From Apricaphanius iberus (taxonomy: Eukaryota; Chordata; Actinopteri; Cyprinodontiformes; Aphaniidae), in the NCBI GenBank assembly GCA_028564705.1, contig JAPXFQ010002718.1, positions 248,001-312,000 of the forward strand: a stretch of DNA of 64,000 nt, in the 5' to 3' direction. This document shows, piece after piece, positions 12,396 to 26,470 of the stretch (position 1 is its first letter; each line of letters begins with the position of its first letter). The position numbers and the translations under genes are program-made. The notes beneath the pieces were generated by a model that saw only the letters and a program-made list of their open reading frames with translations, was not told where the DNA came from and did no database searches.

Positions 12396-12998
12396 TTATT
12401 ATTTATTAATATATTTTTAATCGCTCAGCATGTTTTACCTGATTTAATTTTTAGTTCAGCTTTTAACTGTTTATTTATTAATCTGCTTTGCATTTTTATT
12501 ATTTGTTTTACACTTATGGTTTTATACTTTATATACTTTATATTTTATTAACTTTATATTTTAATGTATTTTAATCTTTCTTGCCAGTGTTTTCCTCTCT
12601 GGGGGCCCCCTGCATCGGGGGCGGTGGTCGGCTGTGGCTGCCTGGGTGCCCCCCAGGTAGCGCTGGGGTGGAGGTGGGGGTACCAGCCCTCCCTCCTCAG
12701 GGCGCCCTGGGTCGGGGCCTTGGCTGCTGCTGTTGATCTGCTGCTGCTGATGCAGATGGCTCCCATGATGGCATTTCCTGGCTCATCTGTACTCAGCCCG
12801 CTTTTTGTAGCTTCTAAGTGTGTGTGTGAGTGAGTACGGCTGATGGGTTGGGTTGGGAGGGGGTTGTATTTGCACTGATTATTTTATTTCTGAAGGGGGG
12901 GGTTGTGGGGATATTTTAAATCTGTAAAGCACTTTGAGTAACTTTCTTTGTTTGAAAAGCGCTTTATAAATAAAGTTTGATTTGATTTGATTTGATTT
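10749..12998 (+). mobile_element. L2-clade LINE, 5' truncated, with 3' UTR and (TTTGA)n tail
   Basis: The reverse-transcriptase frame at 10749-12395 is followed by about 600 bp of 3' UTR with a G/C-rich block and the typical L2 tail (aaagcactttgagtaac, gaaaagcgctttataaataaag) ending in four or more TTTGA units at about 12975-12998. The endonuclease-coding 5' half is missing, so this is a dead-on-arrival insertion. It is antisense to the host MAST gene within intron 2. Confidence 0.92.
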
Positions 12999-14901
12999 AT
13001 GACTTCCAGGACCTGGTGCCAGAGGGCGGGCCTGGTAGGGCCGGGCCCACCCAAGACAGGTTATAAAGACAGATTGTAAATTAAGTTACAACCATATAAT
13101 GCAATGAGTCAAGACAACATGTACAATCTTAAGTGACATTCTGGTCCACACTACACCAGTCGGTGTTGGTAATGCTACAACACAAAGAAAAACAACTGCT
13201 GTGTTACTGTTAAGCTAACCTAAATGCTAACAATAGTTCTGAAAAAACTTGAGAAATACAAACAAGGAAGGGGATTTTCAAGGTTTTGTGAGGGATATTA
13301 TGTTGGATTTTGCACATACGACTATTGGACTAGGTTTTATATAGGAGGTCATTAACTAGACAATTGGGGGCGCAAAAAGACTGTTTTTGTTCAAGATAAC
13401 TCAGTCCTGTGTTTTGATAACTGTCTTTGAACTGTAAGTTGCCCATTATTTTCTTTCTGACTGGTTTGACAAAAGTGAGTACTCTGTCTAAAGTTATAAT
13501 TGTATACATCATTGATGCATGATGAAACTTGGTGGTTTCTTTACTTTGGGTGGATCTTGGAGGAGAAAATTATAATTGTTATGACTACCTCGAACTTTCA
13601 GGCGCCGAAACAACCTATATTTGAAAGCCCTGCAAGGTTAGGTAAATATTGCTTTTCTGGAGGCAGCTAGCAAACAATATTAAAATAATTGATGTAAAAA
13701 CATTCCATTATATTTCCAAACCTTGTAGAATTGAGCACAGCATTGAGAGGTACCAATCAGCATCAGTAACACTTACAAAGACCTTCAGTAAAGGAAGATG
13801 CCTCACTCAGGTACACAAGCAAACAAAGCAGGATCATGACAGTGGCTCAACGGCAGCTACTCTTAACATGCAGAAAGCAAACGTTCAGGCCATAGGTGTA
13901 TAACAGAAGTGCGGTTTGGGAAGCTCTAGAAACTTCTAATGGCCAGCCCGCCCCTTAAAAAATCTCGGCTTTCAAATGATGAATAATTTGTATATGCCCA
14001 TAGAAAGAGTGTCAAAAAGTGGCAGATTTGACTTGGAAATATGTAACATACTGTCAACGGGACTAACTGCGTAGGGGTTAAATAAATACCCCTCCCTTCT
14101 AGGAATAAGCCACTCCCCCCCCAGTTAAAATCCCCTGCCAGGTCTGCATGGCCCTCGAGGATCCCCCCCCCCAGTTTAGACAATGTCATTGAATTTCCAT
14201 CAGTTTAACCTCCTCAGGAATACACACATCAGATTAGTGGTGAACAATGAAAAGTCATCCTCTGATGACACTGATGACAATGCCAAATTTCTTGGCATCA
14301 GTAAAGACAATATGTAATTGGGGCTAAAAAGTGATCTCATGTGCGGCAGTCTGTTCAAACCACTTCCTACGGTTCAGCATTAAACTACCTTGGATGGATA
14401 TCACATAAAAAGCATCCCAGGACAGAATCAAAGTCAACTTTGAAAGACGTAAAAGAAAAAAGCAACACAAGTGACCCACTTCAACACTTGCAGAGATGGT
14501 GGCAACTCAAACCCTAAAGCAGGCATCTACTCACAAGGTTATTATCTCACACGTCAGATGCTCTCATCCTCTTTTATTTATACACAGCACCTTAGAATTG
14601 CACAAAATAAATCAAAAACCCTGCTGCTTGACATTCCACCTCCCCAAACCACAGAAGAAAATCCCCCTCCCCATTAAATATCCAGTCCCTTACGGTACCT
14701 TTTAGTGCGTCGGAACATGTTGGTTGGAAATCTGCTGTGAATGTATCAATATGGAACAGCCTGAGCGAGAGCAATTAAGGAACACAGGCGAAATTTCAGC
14801 CCGGTCTAACACACACAGTAGGTCCCACATCCTTTGGTGACTGCATGTCTGAGCAAGTGAGTCTAAGAAGCAAAGGTAAGGGAGGGAAGAGAGAACAAGA
14901 G

Positions 14902-14922
14902 GGAGAGAGAGAGAGAGAGAGA
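14902..14922. repeat. (GA)n microsatellite
   Basis: About ten GA units within a purine-rich stretch (14880-14950). Confidence 0.9.
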
Positions 14923-17900
14923 AAGAGGGAGTGCTGGAGGGAGGAAGGGTAGGTCGGTCTTATAGAAAGGAATAACAAAAGACAGCAGGGGATTATGGGT
15001 CATTTTCTCAAGGCTATGATGTAGTTTGGTGACTTGTACTTCCATTTTCTTGTTTCAACTCTGATAAAAGCTTTCACTGCATGTGCCATGGATGAAAGAG
15101 GCAGAATGTAAAGAGATTTTAACTTATCACAACAGAGAAGGAAGAAATGAATAAAGGAGAAACAGATGTAGATCGTTATGGTACAATAAGGGAAGGTTTG
15201 AAGTGATAAAAGATTAAAAAGAGTATAGCCAGTTAGAAAGTACTCTACATCCATAGACAAGCTGTGAATGACTGGGTTTAATCTTGAATGGATTCATTAG
15301 ACAGATCTGAATGTGGAGCACACTCCACTCAGATCATCTATAATAGATGGACTAATAGCCTCCTTCTGAGGGAGACGACATGTGATGTGCAGTAGACAGC
15401 GACATGCTGAATCCAAACAGAAGCAGAAAATAAAATGACAGAGGACCTGGTTCAGACTTTGTTGACATCGTTGTGTTTTTGTACATTTTCCTTCAATATC
15501 AAGACAATTTATTTTGAACCACTTTAAAGACAGAAAATGCAGTTGTTCTGGTACATTTATGTTAGGGCCCTTCTCTGAGATTGACAACATTATTCTGAAA
15601 TGTTGTTGAAAAGCTGCCAACATTTCCTCAAAGACATTTGGAGACGATCTAGTACTAAGGCATATGGCTCCATTTAGTACCCAAAAGATTTAATCCTAGT
15701 TTATATTTCTCGGTCTGCGTAGGTGCGGATACACAAGCATGGATGGAGTAGAGTTCAAATTGTTAACTATCCATTGGAGGCAACGGAAAGCGCACTTCTG
15801 TGATTGGTCAGGCCACATCAGCCCCAGGTCATTTCAAAAGAACAGTGCTCTATAGTTGACGTAATTGGTATTCAGTGCAGCTTTTGGGCACTACAAGCTT
15901 TATATTGCAAGGCCAGTTCATCTATTATTCTCTTTTGGCGAATTTGAACACAAGGAGGTGTAGAGAACAATAAAACAGACCGCTGTGTTTATTTACATGC
16001 ATTTTTAGAGTATTTTCTAAGCTGAGTGTGTGGTAAAAAGCTTTCCACTTAATCAAAACTCACTTTCTGTTAGCCATTGCTTCTTCGGTGGAAATGCTTT
16101 ACAAGCTGAAGTATATCAATTATCATTAACTAGAGACGTGACTCGTGGGGAATTGCTTCACGATACTGACACACCAACAGAGAACTGTAAAAGGAAAATT
16201 TCTCCGTCAATACGTCTGAGTGTCGGTACAAACTTGATGATGGAGAAATATAAACAAGGCTTTAGGGTGCCGAAAACTACAAATTGAGCAGCAGCCTTAA
16301 GGTATGGACACAAAGGTTCTCGTAAAGGATGGATTCATATGAATCTCTCATTTAGTATGAACTCTGGAGGGCGGTATAGTTTCCTACAGCCTTTTAAGGA
16401 AGTTGGTACAGCTGCGACTCAATTTGTAGGAGCAACTCGAGAAATTCTTGAGAATATTGGGTAATTTTTTATTCGAACCATCATCCATCATCGTCTAGTT
16501 GTGAACAGCTTCATTCATCTGAGCAAGTATGTCTCACTTGCTCTGTGTATCTGTCTTTACACAGTGACGGTACTGGGCACGAACCTCCCCAAACAAATCA
16601 TCTGACACCACTCAGAGTGTAAAAGAAAAATTAACCATTAAGTAAAACAGCAATGAGGATCTTTATTGCATGTACGTAGAAAATCTTGGTCAAGACCATT
16701 GACCTGGCCACAAACCTTCAAATGGACTACTAACGCTGGATTCTCATGAGGCTCCCTTAAGGAAGCTGTAGGAAATGGACCAAAAAATCTTTTGCAGCTT
16801 TTCATAATGGTTATTGTGACCATAGCATAAGTCTGTTTGTTTTTTATGCTAATAAAGGAGTGTTTGTTTGAGTTGTGCAGTCTGAGTTCCTTTTAAACTC
16901 CTTACTGGGAATGAAAATAGCTAGGTTTGCCTTATCTTCCCTCATTAACAGCTTCCACACCGAAAGGTGTTGTCAGGTATGTTTTTTTAACTTTTCTAAT
17001 CAGAGCCGGTGACCACTGGATTCCTCAGTGCATCTATACTTTAAATAGTTATTCTGATGAAAACTACTAAACAGTCTATTTTTGCAGGGTATGTTTTGGA
17101 GCAAGACCCTTACAGGCTATGAATCGATGCAGTCTTTTGGTTCCTATGTTGACAAACGTTAGATTTTAAACATGTGAGGTTTTAATAATATGGTTTCCTC
17201 AAAATCCTTTGAGATTTTAAGAGACTTGAGTTATTTTAATATGGTAAAGTCTGCTTTAATCCGGGTCAGTGCTTTTTTTAAAAGGCTGTTAGCTTCACGG
17301 TCTGTGTATTCCACAAGAACCAATAAGTTACATTCAAGGTAGCGTGAACTCAGTTCTTTTTGGCCGGACATTTCATACGTCACAAGAAACTTAACAGCAG
17401 TAATGCTGATTAAATAAGTCTGTTTTTCTGCATTATTCAAGTTCACCTCACCCATCTGAGCACAATAACTATTGGATGATGTGTTGAAAAAAGAATGATG
17501 TCATTTGTTGAGAGAAAAAACCTCACTTCTTACAGAGTATTCACAGGCCTTCATTCTCTGTGGAAAACCAATCTGTGTTTACACAAAAAACAGGGCAATA
17601 ACAGAGGCAACTCGTAGGATATCAACAAGAAAACTCTCATCCCCTTACAAAAACAACTATCTCTGTAAGTTCGATAAAGTTAATCCTCTTTATGCTTCAT
17701 TTTTCTTCTCAGTGACACACAATTACCAATTTCATTATGAAGTAAAACATTTTTAGTGTTCTACTCCATTAAAAGCTGTTATAGTCTCATAATTCTCTCT
17801 AGGCCTTTAAGCAGCTGATCATATTTTGAAGTGCCTTTAAGTGGAACTAGGAGCAGTTCAAACAAACAATAACATTAAAACAGGATAATTCTACTGAGTA

Positions 17901-17958
17901 TATTTTATATCTAGTTTCAGAAGACTAAGAATACATTTTAAATTGTGTTGATCAGTAG

Positions 17959-18252
17959 TCGGGATGGGAGGTATTTAATATCCAATAACGATACAAATGA
18001 CAATGATGAACGATAAATAAAATATTACAGAAATACATGTATAACATTTTCTTCTGTAAAGTAGTAGATTGTGTTATGCTTAAGTTTTGTGCTGAAAATC
18101 AGACAACAACAATGTACGGCTCAGTCGCTCTGCTACTTCACATGTCTATATCATCAACTAGATTTATCTTTATTATCGCTACGAGACAAATTTTTATTAT
18201 GAGGAGAACTTCCAATGATATATCGCAATCCAGAAGATATCACCCATCTCTG
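17959..18252. mobile_element. hAT-like MITE, 294 bp
   Basis: Ends tcgggatggg and cccatctctg form imperfect terminal inverted repeats of the teleost cagggatggg... type, with gatatc-like subterminal sequence. Flanks atcagtag (17951-17958) and atgactag (18253-18260) match at 6 of 8 positions, fitting a worn 8-bp hAT target duplication. No coding capacity. Confidence 0.65.
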
Positions 18253-18689
18253 ATGACTAGTTCTCACATTTTAAAGCTTTAGAAGACTAAATCATTTAAA
18301 CTGGAAAAGCGTCTAAACCGGTATATTCTACTTAGTCTGTTTTATCCAGTGAAATCTAGATTAGATGTGTGTTTGGACGTGAAACTGCCATCACTGTGTT
18401 CGACAGCTAATACAGGGGTTTTAGGTTTGAAAACCTTGTCTCGAGTCCTTAATGATAATTATCCATAAATCCTAACGAATCGAAATAGTTAGGTAGATTA
18501 CAGGAATGTCTTGAAGATACAGTATAAAAACCTAGATGACTCTAAACCTTCGGCTTTTGAATTCTGACTAAATTTAATTTGTCATCTTTGGACCAGAAGC
18601 TCTGAAAAAGAAACTGTTTTGTCAATCACTTCATCTGGATGGCATTAAATTGGCCTGCAGTAATAACGTGACACCACCAAACAACAGAT

Positions 18690-18924
18690 TTGTGTAAGCC
18701 AGAAAACATGCATGTTTGTAGTTGATCAAATACTTAATTTCCACAATAATGTACTGATAAATTCTTTAAAAATCAGACTATGTGATTTTCTGCATTTTTT
18801 GCCCCCTCATGTTGTCCCTTATAGTTGAGGTATACCTATGATGAAAATTACAGGCCTTTCTCATCTTTTGGATGGGAAATCTTGCACAATGGTGCCTGAT
18901 TAAATACTTTTTGGCCCCACTGTA
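18690..18924 (+). mobile_element. Tc1-like transposon end fragment
   Basis: Carries the well-known subterminal phrase aaaattacaggcctttctc, then taaatactttttggccccactgta, and stops at a TATA, as expected for a Tc1 terminal repeat beside a TA target. No transposase is left. Confidence 0.7.
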
Positions 18925-19085
18925 TACTGCATTTAAGAAGACATATTTTCCATGTGTATTTGAACAAGACAATGCAAGACCATATTCTGCACACATTACA
19001 AAGTCCTGGCTCCAGAGAAAGAGGATACGGGTACTGGACTTGTCTGTTTGTAGTTCTGACCTGTCTCTAATGCCCCATTTCCACT
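18925..19085 (+). pseudogene. Tc1-like transposase remnant
   Basis: Open frame ends in FEQDNARPYSAHITKSWLQ and RIRVLDLSVCSSDLS, clearly the QDNA...WLQ...VLDWP..SPDLSP block of Tc1-like DDE transposases, with the WPACSPD region mutated (LSVCSSD). It abuts a different Tc1 end at 18924, so two families are juxtaposed. Confidence 0.8.
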
Positions 19086-19846
19086 AGGGCCAGTACGGTA
19101 CAGAATGGAACGGCCAATACGGCCTGGAACAGGTAGGTTGTGTTTCCATTACCATCTCAGAAGAAGTGTAGTGGCCGAGGACGTGGGCGGGCTTAGCTTA
19201 ACAAAAGTTCCAGCAAAATTAATCTCTTCTGTGTTGAAGATTTAATTTTTAGAAAACAGCGATTTTTTTTCACCGATGTACTACTTAGACTTCCATAGCT
19301 CAGAGTGATGTCAATCTAGCCATCTTGTTTTACAAGGAGACTTTGCAGCTTGTTTTTAGTTGGACATTAAATTCCAGTCAGCTCCAAGACAGGGTGATTG
19401 CAATAAAAGCAGGTTTTTGAAAATATTTGTTATCACTTGCAATTTCTTCTTACGAAAAAATATGAGCTTTGACACAAAAATAAATAGAAGAAATACTGCA
19501 TTGCAAAACCTGCAATTAAAAGTGCTCTGCCATTAAAATGGTTGTTTTTGGTTTCATTTATTTAAATACGAAACACCTAAAGTCACAGAACATTGTCTCA
19601 TAAAAACACTGCAGAGGTATTATGTTATATGGAATTATTATTATCTAGTTAATTCAGAAAAACAAAGCTGTTTCAATTTTTAATGACCTCGTTAATTCAG
19701 AGAAAGAGCTTTTAATTAATTGTTTAAACAGAATGCAAAACCTTTTGTGATTTTCCAGGTTAAACTACAGCAGGTGAAAAATCTTTTTTTTTTCTTAAAA
19801 TAAAACACTCCAAAAAGAACCATCTGGTGGATACAAAAAGAGCATA

Positions 19847-20904
<1,058 letters not shown>

Positions 20905-21288
20905 TATTTCAGTCATACATTCCAATATCTTTTAGTTTTGCAACAAAACTGCATGGTTGATGACACTGACATAACAATGTAAATATTGTAAAATGATGGT
21001 AACTTGAAGGATTTATATTTATGTTTTTTTATGTAGAATGATTTAGAAAGACCCTGACACTAATGTGCTAGAGTTTGTGACAGTGAAAACTGTTAAACGC
21101 TCAGAGAGGATCAGCAGGAATGAAAATGAGAACCTTAAACGGAACAAGTAGGTGTGGAAAAGTAGGTGGAAAATGAAAGTGGAACTTAAAGAGATAAATA
21201 ACCAAGAAGTACAGGAGATAAATAGCTTTCAGCACCATGGACAGAATCCACAAATCTCAGCTGGTCTTATTCAGAGTCTGACACACTA
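20905..21288. other. Intron 2 stretch without recognised feature
   Basis: AT-rich sequence between the Tc1 relic and the poly(C) tract; no element or exon seen. Confidence 0.5.
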
Positions 21289-21305
21289 CCCCCCCCCCCC
21301 CCCCC
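21289..21305. repeat. C17 tract, 185 nt downstream of microexon 2 on the transcript
   Basis: Seventeen C on the plus strand, therefore G17 in the MAST pre-mRNA shortly after the donor of the 29-nt exon. G-runs near donors can act as intronic splicing enhancers; whether this one does is inference. Confidence 0.9.
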
Positions 21306-21489
21306 TCTACTTCTCCTCCTCCTCACATGGACTACAACACAACGTCACCAGCCCCAGTGAAGCCTCCTCATGGCTCTTCTACCAAAATTTCAAACTCACT
21401 ATACTGTATTACTGTTCATTGCATCAAACAGGAGAGGAGAAAGGAACATGCAGAGAGTTGGAGGGGAAATAAACAGAGGTAACACTCAC

Positions 21490-21518
21490 CTGCTGTTTTT
21501 GCGAGGCAGTGGCAATTC
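21490..21518 (-). CDS. mast1: MAST kinase exon 2, 29-nt microexon
   Basis: A 29-nt exon coding for ELPLPRKNS plus two bases of the next Ser codon. It enters in phase 0 and leaves in phase 2. The acceptor follows a long pyrimidine tract and has a tandem CAGCAG; the donor is the near-consensus CAG|gtgagtg. The basic LPR motif matches the MAST3-type leader seen after the LQ of exon 1. Introns on both sides are 21.3 and 18.3 kb. If the first of the two CAGs is used, one extra Gln codon is added. Too short for ORF-based finding; called from splice sites and family match. Confidence 0.87.
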
Positions 21519-22744
21519 CTGCTGGCAGCAACAACAAAAAAAGAGGAGAAAAAGAGATCAGCTACAGAAGAAAACCGTAATTCATATGAGCATTTAAAAA
21601 TGCATGAAACTGCAATAGTTTTTTTAAAGGGGAAATAAGAAAAGTAGGAATACAAAAAAAGCATGAATTGGGCACCCCTAGTGTTGTGGAGATCTTTTTG
21701 TATATACTGTTTTAGTCAGTTTTCTCTATTATCTATTACATTTTTTGAACTATTAAGTCACACCACTTGCAATGGAACTGATAAACAAGGTCATGGACTT
21801 CCAACTAAATGTTGAGTGATCCACCATCTTTATTTCTCGCTGCAAGTTTGTAGTCCTAGTTCAAGAGTGCTGAAGGTACAAGTGGAACAGTTAAAATATC
21901 CGGTTGTTGGATTACTAACCCACGCGATTTTTTCTACCAGAATCAGAACCTCTGAAACGTCTTTTTAAGTTTGATTTTTCATGGTAGTTTACCCACATCT
22001 GTGAGAAAAGTATTTTTGGTTTAAAGAAAGGACGAGACCTTCAGGAACCTCCGCCAGCATAAAGAAGGATTTGCAGAAATAGTTTGTTTTATTGATTCAC
22101 TATTCAGTGACGTTAGCATGACGCTAACAGTATCACAATAACACCATCGGGGTCGTGTGTGGAACATCTGTTGTGAATCGGGGCTATATAAATAAACTTA
22201 ATAGAATAGACATATTAATAGACATATTCATCTCATTAAAGTAGTTAAAGTGGTTTGTGTTAAAGTGTTATCAGTAATGTGGTTAGCATTTGTTCCTGTA
22301 AAATTACTAACATTTTTCTTTGTTATTTTTCATGTGGTCTGCTTACTTACACACTTGATTGTCATTTAGTATAATCTATTACTTTATAATTTAAGAAAAG
22401 CCTCTTTGTTATAGCTTTTACATGGTACTGCTGTGTTAGTTATGGTGTTTCAGATGCTTTGCTAAATATTATACTGTACATTACTATATTTTAATGAGGT
22501 TTTGGAGCATTAAAGTCGTCCTATATATAGCTAGGGGGTATGTTAAGTAAAAATGTACGATTTTGGAAAACTCTGCTCTATATGAGCATTTTGCTATGAG
22601 TAGGACCGCCTGAATACAACGTCCAGCACAGATGGCCTGTTTAGAAAGACGTTGAGAAAGGTATGTACAAGATCCAGCATTTATCTCTCCAGCATTAGTG
22701 GTTGTTTAGAGTTTATTTATCCAGGATGCCCTGTACGATAGTCC

Positions 22745-22985
22745 GCTTCTTGCTTTTGGTGCGGCCCCGGTCCGTTTACCATTCACACATGCAATCGAAC
22801 CGAAGCAGAGTTTGTTTCAATCGAACCCAGACCACCGTTTTTAGGGAGACTAAAGTTCGTTTGTCTGGTCCAAACCAGAGTTCGATTGCCCAGTTACACC
22901 TGCCAAACAAACGAGACTTCCCGGGCGAACGACCTAGAGTTCGTTTCAAGCGGACGAAACAGGGCTGGTGTGAATGCACCTTTAG
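22745..22985. mobile_element. MITE-like repeat with CGAACC/GGTTCG palindromic motifs
   Basis: Dense set of ttcga, aaccgaagc, agttcgttt and gttcgattg motifs, beginning near ggtgcggccc and ending at ggtgtgaatgcacc, so the ends are roughly inverted. A related segment lies at about 32130-32245. The open frames here are chance. Superfamily not determined. Confidence 0.45.
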
Positions 22986-23862
22986 ATGTAAAAAGGAAGA
23001 ATTTAAAAGCATGATATGTCCACTTTAAGATGGTTATCTTTTCACCAGCCAAATATTCATATGAAGTGTATAAAAATAATCTAAATTTAGATGATTATCT
23101 GGATGGAAAAAAAGTTTTAACCAAGATTAAAAGGGTATAAATACTTTATAAGGCGCCCTGGAAGAAACCTTTCACTTCTAAAGCGGTTTTGAAAAAGTTT
23201 TCTGAGTCAAATCATAAGTGAGTGAATTAGAGTTTGGGTGTGCCATTCCTCAGTCTGCTGCTAGGATCTTGCAATGAGAATGGGTGGGTGAAAGCGAGGA
23301 ATAAAATACTGAAACATTTTAATGTTAAATTCATGCATCAGAAGAATAAACTTGCTTAGATTCTTTCAGACCCCTTTTTAATTAACATTATTATACTTAG
23401 AGTAATACTGTGACTGTAAAGTCATAATACCTAATTGCTAGCACACTGTGATGCGTTTTTGAGGTATTTTCTGTTCTCTTCAAAGAAAAATCCTTGAAGA
23501 GCATTTGATTATGATTGAATACACAAATTAAAAAGGAGTAAAACATTAAAGAAACTCAGACAAATCGAGCCCTTCGACTCTATAACTCAGTTTCTGGTCC
23601 CTTAAGCTTTCAAAGCTGCTACATAGAGCACTGTACTTAAGAAATCAAAGACCTGCCAGACCCGTTGTGCCATCAATGTAAAATCATGATTGGACCATTC
23701 GCAGGCTGAAGTAAATTGCTTAACAGTGACCCTAATCACCAAGGAAGAGTTGACAGCGTGTCCTGATTATTTCCACAGTAGCGTGATAGTGACACATTTG
23801 TGTGGGCACGCAGATCTGTGTGTTTTGAGTTTCTGAGGGCGCCGAGTGCCTCACAACGCCCA

Positions 23863-23894
23863 CCGTCTGTACCATATCTCTTTGGTACAGACGG
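23863..23894. other. Perfect 12-bp hairpin
   Basis: Arms ccgtctgtacca and tggtacagacgg, separated by 8 nt. Inside intron 1, outside any repeat I recognise. Confidence 0.85.
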
Positions 23895-24295
23895 CTGCAA
23901 ACACTCAGAGTACCTCGTAAAAACACTGCAAGCGGTGCCAGATCTCATGCCATCCCAGTTTGGTCACTGCACACAGAGATGGAGCAGCGTGGGGGAGAGG
24001 AGTAGAGGGTGTGAAATGACTAATGGGGGTGGTGCTTTCATACCAACGGTTTCGTCATTCAGCGTGACTTTCTGGTTTGTTTCTGGTTTGTTGAGCCCTG
24101 TTGGGTAGCTGCTAACAACATATAGTGTGATAACGAGTGTAACCTTCACCTAAAGAAACATGTATGATTCAGCTATGTTCATGCGCATAGTTGTCAAGTG
24201 GAAGTCTAAGGATGCAGGGTTTTTTTTGTTGTTGGGTTTTTTTACCAATGAAAATCTGCCTCCTGGAGGCAATGCTTTGTCTTTTGGAGGGGATG

Positions 24296-24790
24296 TCTCA
24301 TATTAGATACCATAACTATGCAGATGATACTAATTATATATTACTATGTCTCCAGGAGACTTTGAACCCACCCAAACACTAAGTGAATAAAATCAGTCAA
24401 TCAATGGATGGATGTGCCATCATTTTCTCTGGCTGAATAGAAGCACAACGTAAGTAATTATTTTTGGACCTAACGAGGGATGTTCAAGAGTCAGCTAAAA
24501 GCTTCAGTTATTAAAGCTAAAAACTATTTATCGGGCCCGATATCTAGGTCTAGTAATGAACTCAGACCGGAACCTTCATGGTCACATTAAGGAAATAATA
24601 AGGTCAGCCTTCTATCACACGAGGAACATTTCTAGGATTAAAGAACTAATTTCACAACAGGACCAAAAAAGCCTCATACATGCAGTTATCTTTAGTCGGA
24701 TTGATAACTGCAACAGTGTCCTCACAGGTCGTCTGCCTAAGAAGTCAATCAGACAGCTGTTGTGCTATTTGTTCTGCCATGATGACACGA
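24296..24790 (+). pseudogene. L2-type LINE remnant (reverse transcriptase)
   Basis: Starts with RYHNYADDT (the YADD catalytic motif) and, after broken sequence, continues at 24556 with MNSDRNLHGHIKEIIRSAF and SRIDNCNSVLTGRLPKKS, typical of L2. Frameshifted, both ends missing. Confidence 0.8.
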
Positions 24791-24871
24791 CTGCACTAAG
24801 AAGACAGACCTCCTGCCATAAAGACAAATAATCCCACAAAGCACTGCAATAAACTCTCTTTCGGTTTCATC

Positions 24872-25800
24872 TAGGGCTGCCACAAACGATTATTTTGGTA
24901 ATCGATTAATCGTCTATTGTTTTGCCGATTAGTCGACTAATCAGATCACCCATAAATTGTATGTTATCGCAGAAGATGCTCAAATATATACATCATAAGC
25001 TTCGAGCTGGAAGTGTTTTCTCAAAGTATTAAGTGCTATCTAAAATACTGACAGTTAAAATGATTACCTATTCAATATTTATGAACTAATTATAAAAAAA
25101 ACAATGTTACAGCAGACACATGATGTGCTAAGGGAAATAAAATCACAATCCCCACTGTTAATGTTACAAATATCAATATAAGTAATTAATAATATTTTCC
25201 ATTTAATAGATAAACTCTTACTTTGTTCAACATTTTCATAGCTTTTGCGTCCGTGAGACCAACGTGGTATTGGGCTGCTGCCATCAACAGAAATAAATGA
25301 GCTAGCTATGTGCACTCCTCTACAATTGTCACGACCATACACCTATGCTTTGATGTCTTGTAGACGGCAGCAGCGCTCTGCGGTGCGCTTTAAACAGGAC
25401 CAGCCACCATCCAGGTGCTGGTGATCTGGGAGAAGAGCTCCGATAAATAAAAAACCAGGACATTTATACCGATCCATGAATGCCCCAGACAGAACATGCA
25501 AAGGGAGTTTAGATGTTCTTCTTGATGCTGTATTGATGCGCTGCCACACTGAAGACTGAAAGTACGCTTCTTGAGCCAAAGTTTAAAAATTTGGAAACCT
25601 TTCTCCAATTTAACCGATCAGAAGTGTAAAACACTCTGAACGAACAGTTTCCTGATCCATAATCTATGATTAGCTGCAAAGGCAGCCGCGCTCTAACCTC
25701 AGAAACTTTTCAAAGTGCGGTCAGCTCCCGGTCAGCGACATGTTTAGATCATAGTGTCTGGGAATCTTTTCTTTAACTGATTTATTTACCTGGAATCCGT
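24872..25800. mobile_element. hAT-like element, left end clear, right border unknown
   Basis: tagggctgccacaaacgatt followed by palindromic aatcgattaatcg/gattagtcgactaatc is the familiar left end of a teleost hAT group. Sequence up to about 25.4-25.8 kb (ctctgcggtgcgctttaaa) seems to belong, but the matching right end was not found. Confidence 0.45.
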
Positions 25801-26470
25801 GTGTTAAAAGCATCTGTGCATTTGCAACAAGTAGTCAGTGTGAATACTAATCTGCAAAAATGACAGACAGCCATCATATTTTTCCACCACCATTCTAATA
25901 AAGTGGTCAAATGCAGAAAATATTCAGTAACACGACCTCTGATATGTTTATACATTCTCATTGTTTATTTAAGTTGAAGTGCTATTTGTTTTTGTATTAC
26001 TTTTTTATACTGTTGCACTATGAGTCCGAAAGTGAATAATTATTTTTTTATTACTTGATTGTTCAACCTACCTCAAAGAAGTGCTGTTTCTTAACAGAAC
26101 TGGTAAATGTTAAAATAAGGTGAATAAAAAAAGGAACATCCTGAATCTGTTTCTTGGCTCTTCTTTTATTACTTTTTACTGTATTAGAAGTCTTGGCTCA
26201 GGACTCTGTATCAGCAGATACTCAAAATGAAATGACTCGGACTCAGACTCGAGGGAAAGTATAAACATTTTTTTTAAAAGATTACTGACCAACAGAGTCG
26301 TTGAAATCATGCAAAATGAGTTCAAACTGAGTGTTTTCCTTTGTTCTCTGGTGCCAAGATACGATACACAGAGTGATCCCTTAACTTGCCCTAGAGGCTC
26401 AATTTAGCTCTGTAGCTGTACTGATAAACATAGGTTATCTTTGTGTGTGGCCTGCCTCAGCAGACCACTA

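Noticed and set aside
22702..23028. 108-codon Arg-rich frame
   Set aside because: Falls in a MITE-like repeat full of CGAACC/GGTTCG motifs, which create Arg-rich frames.
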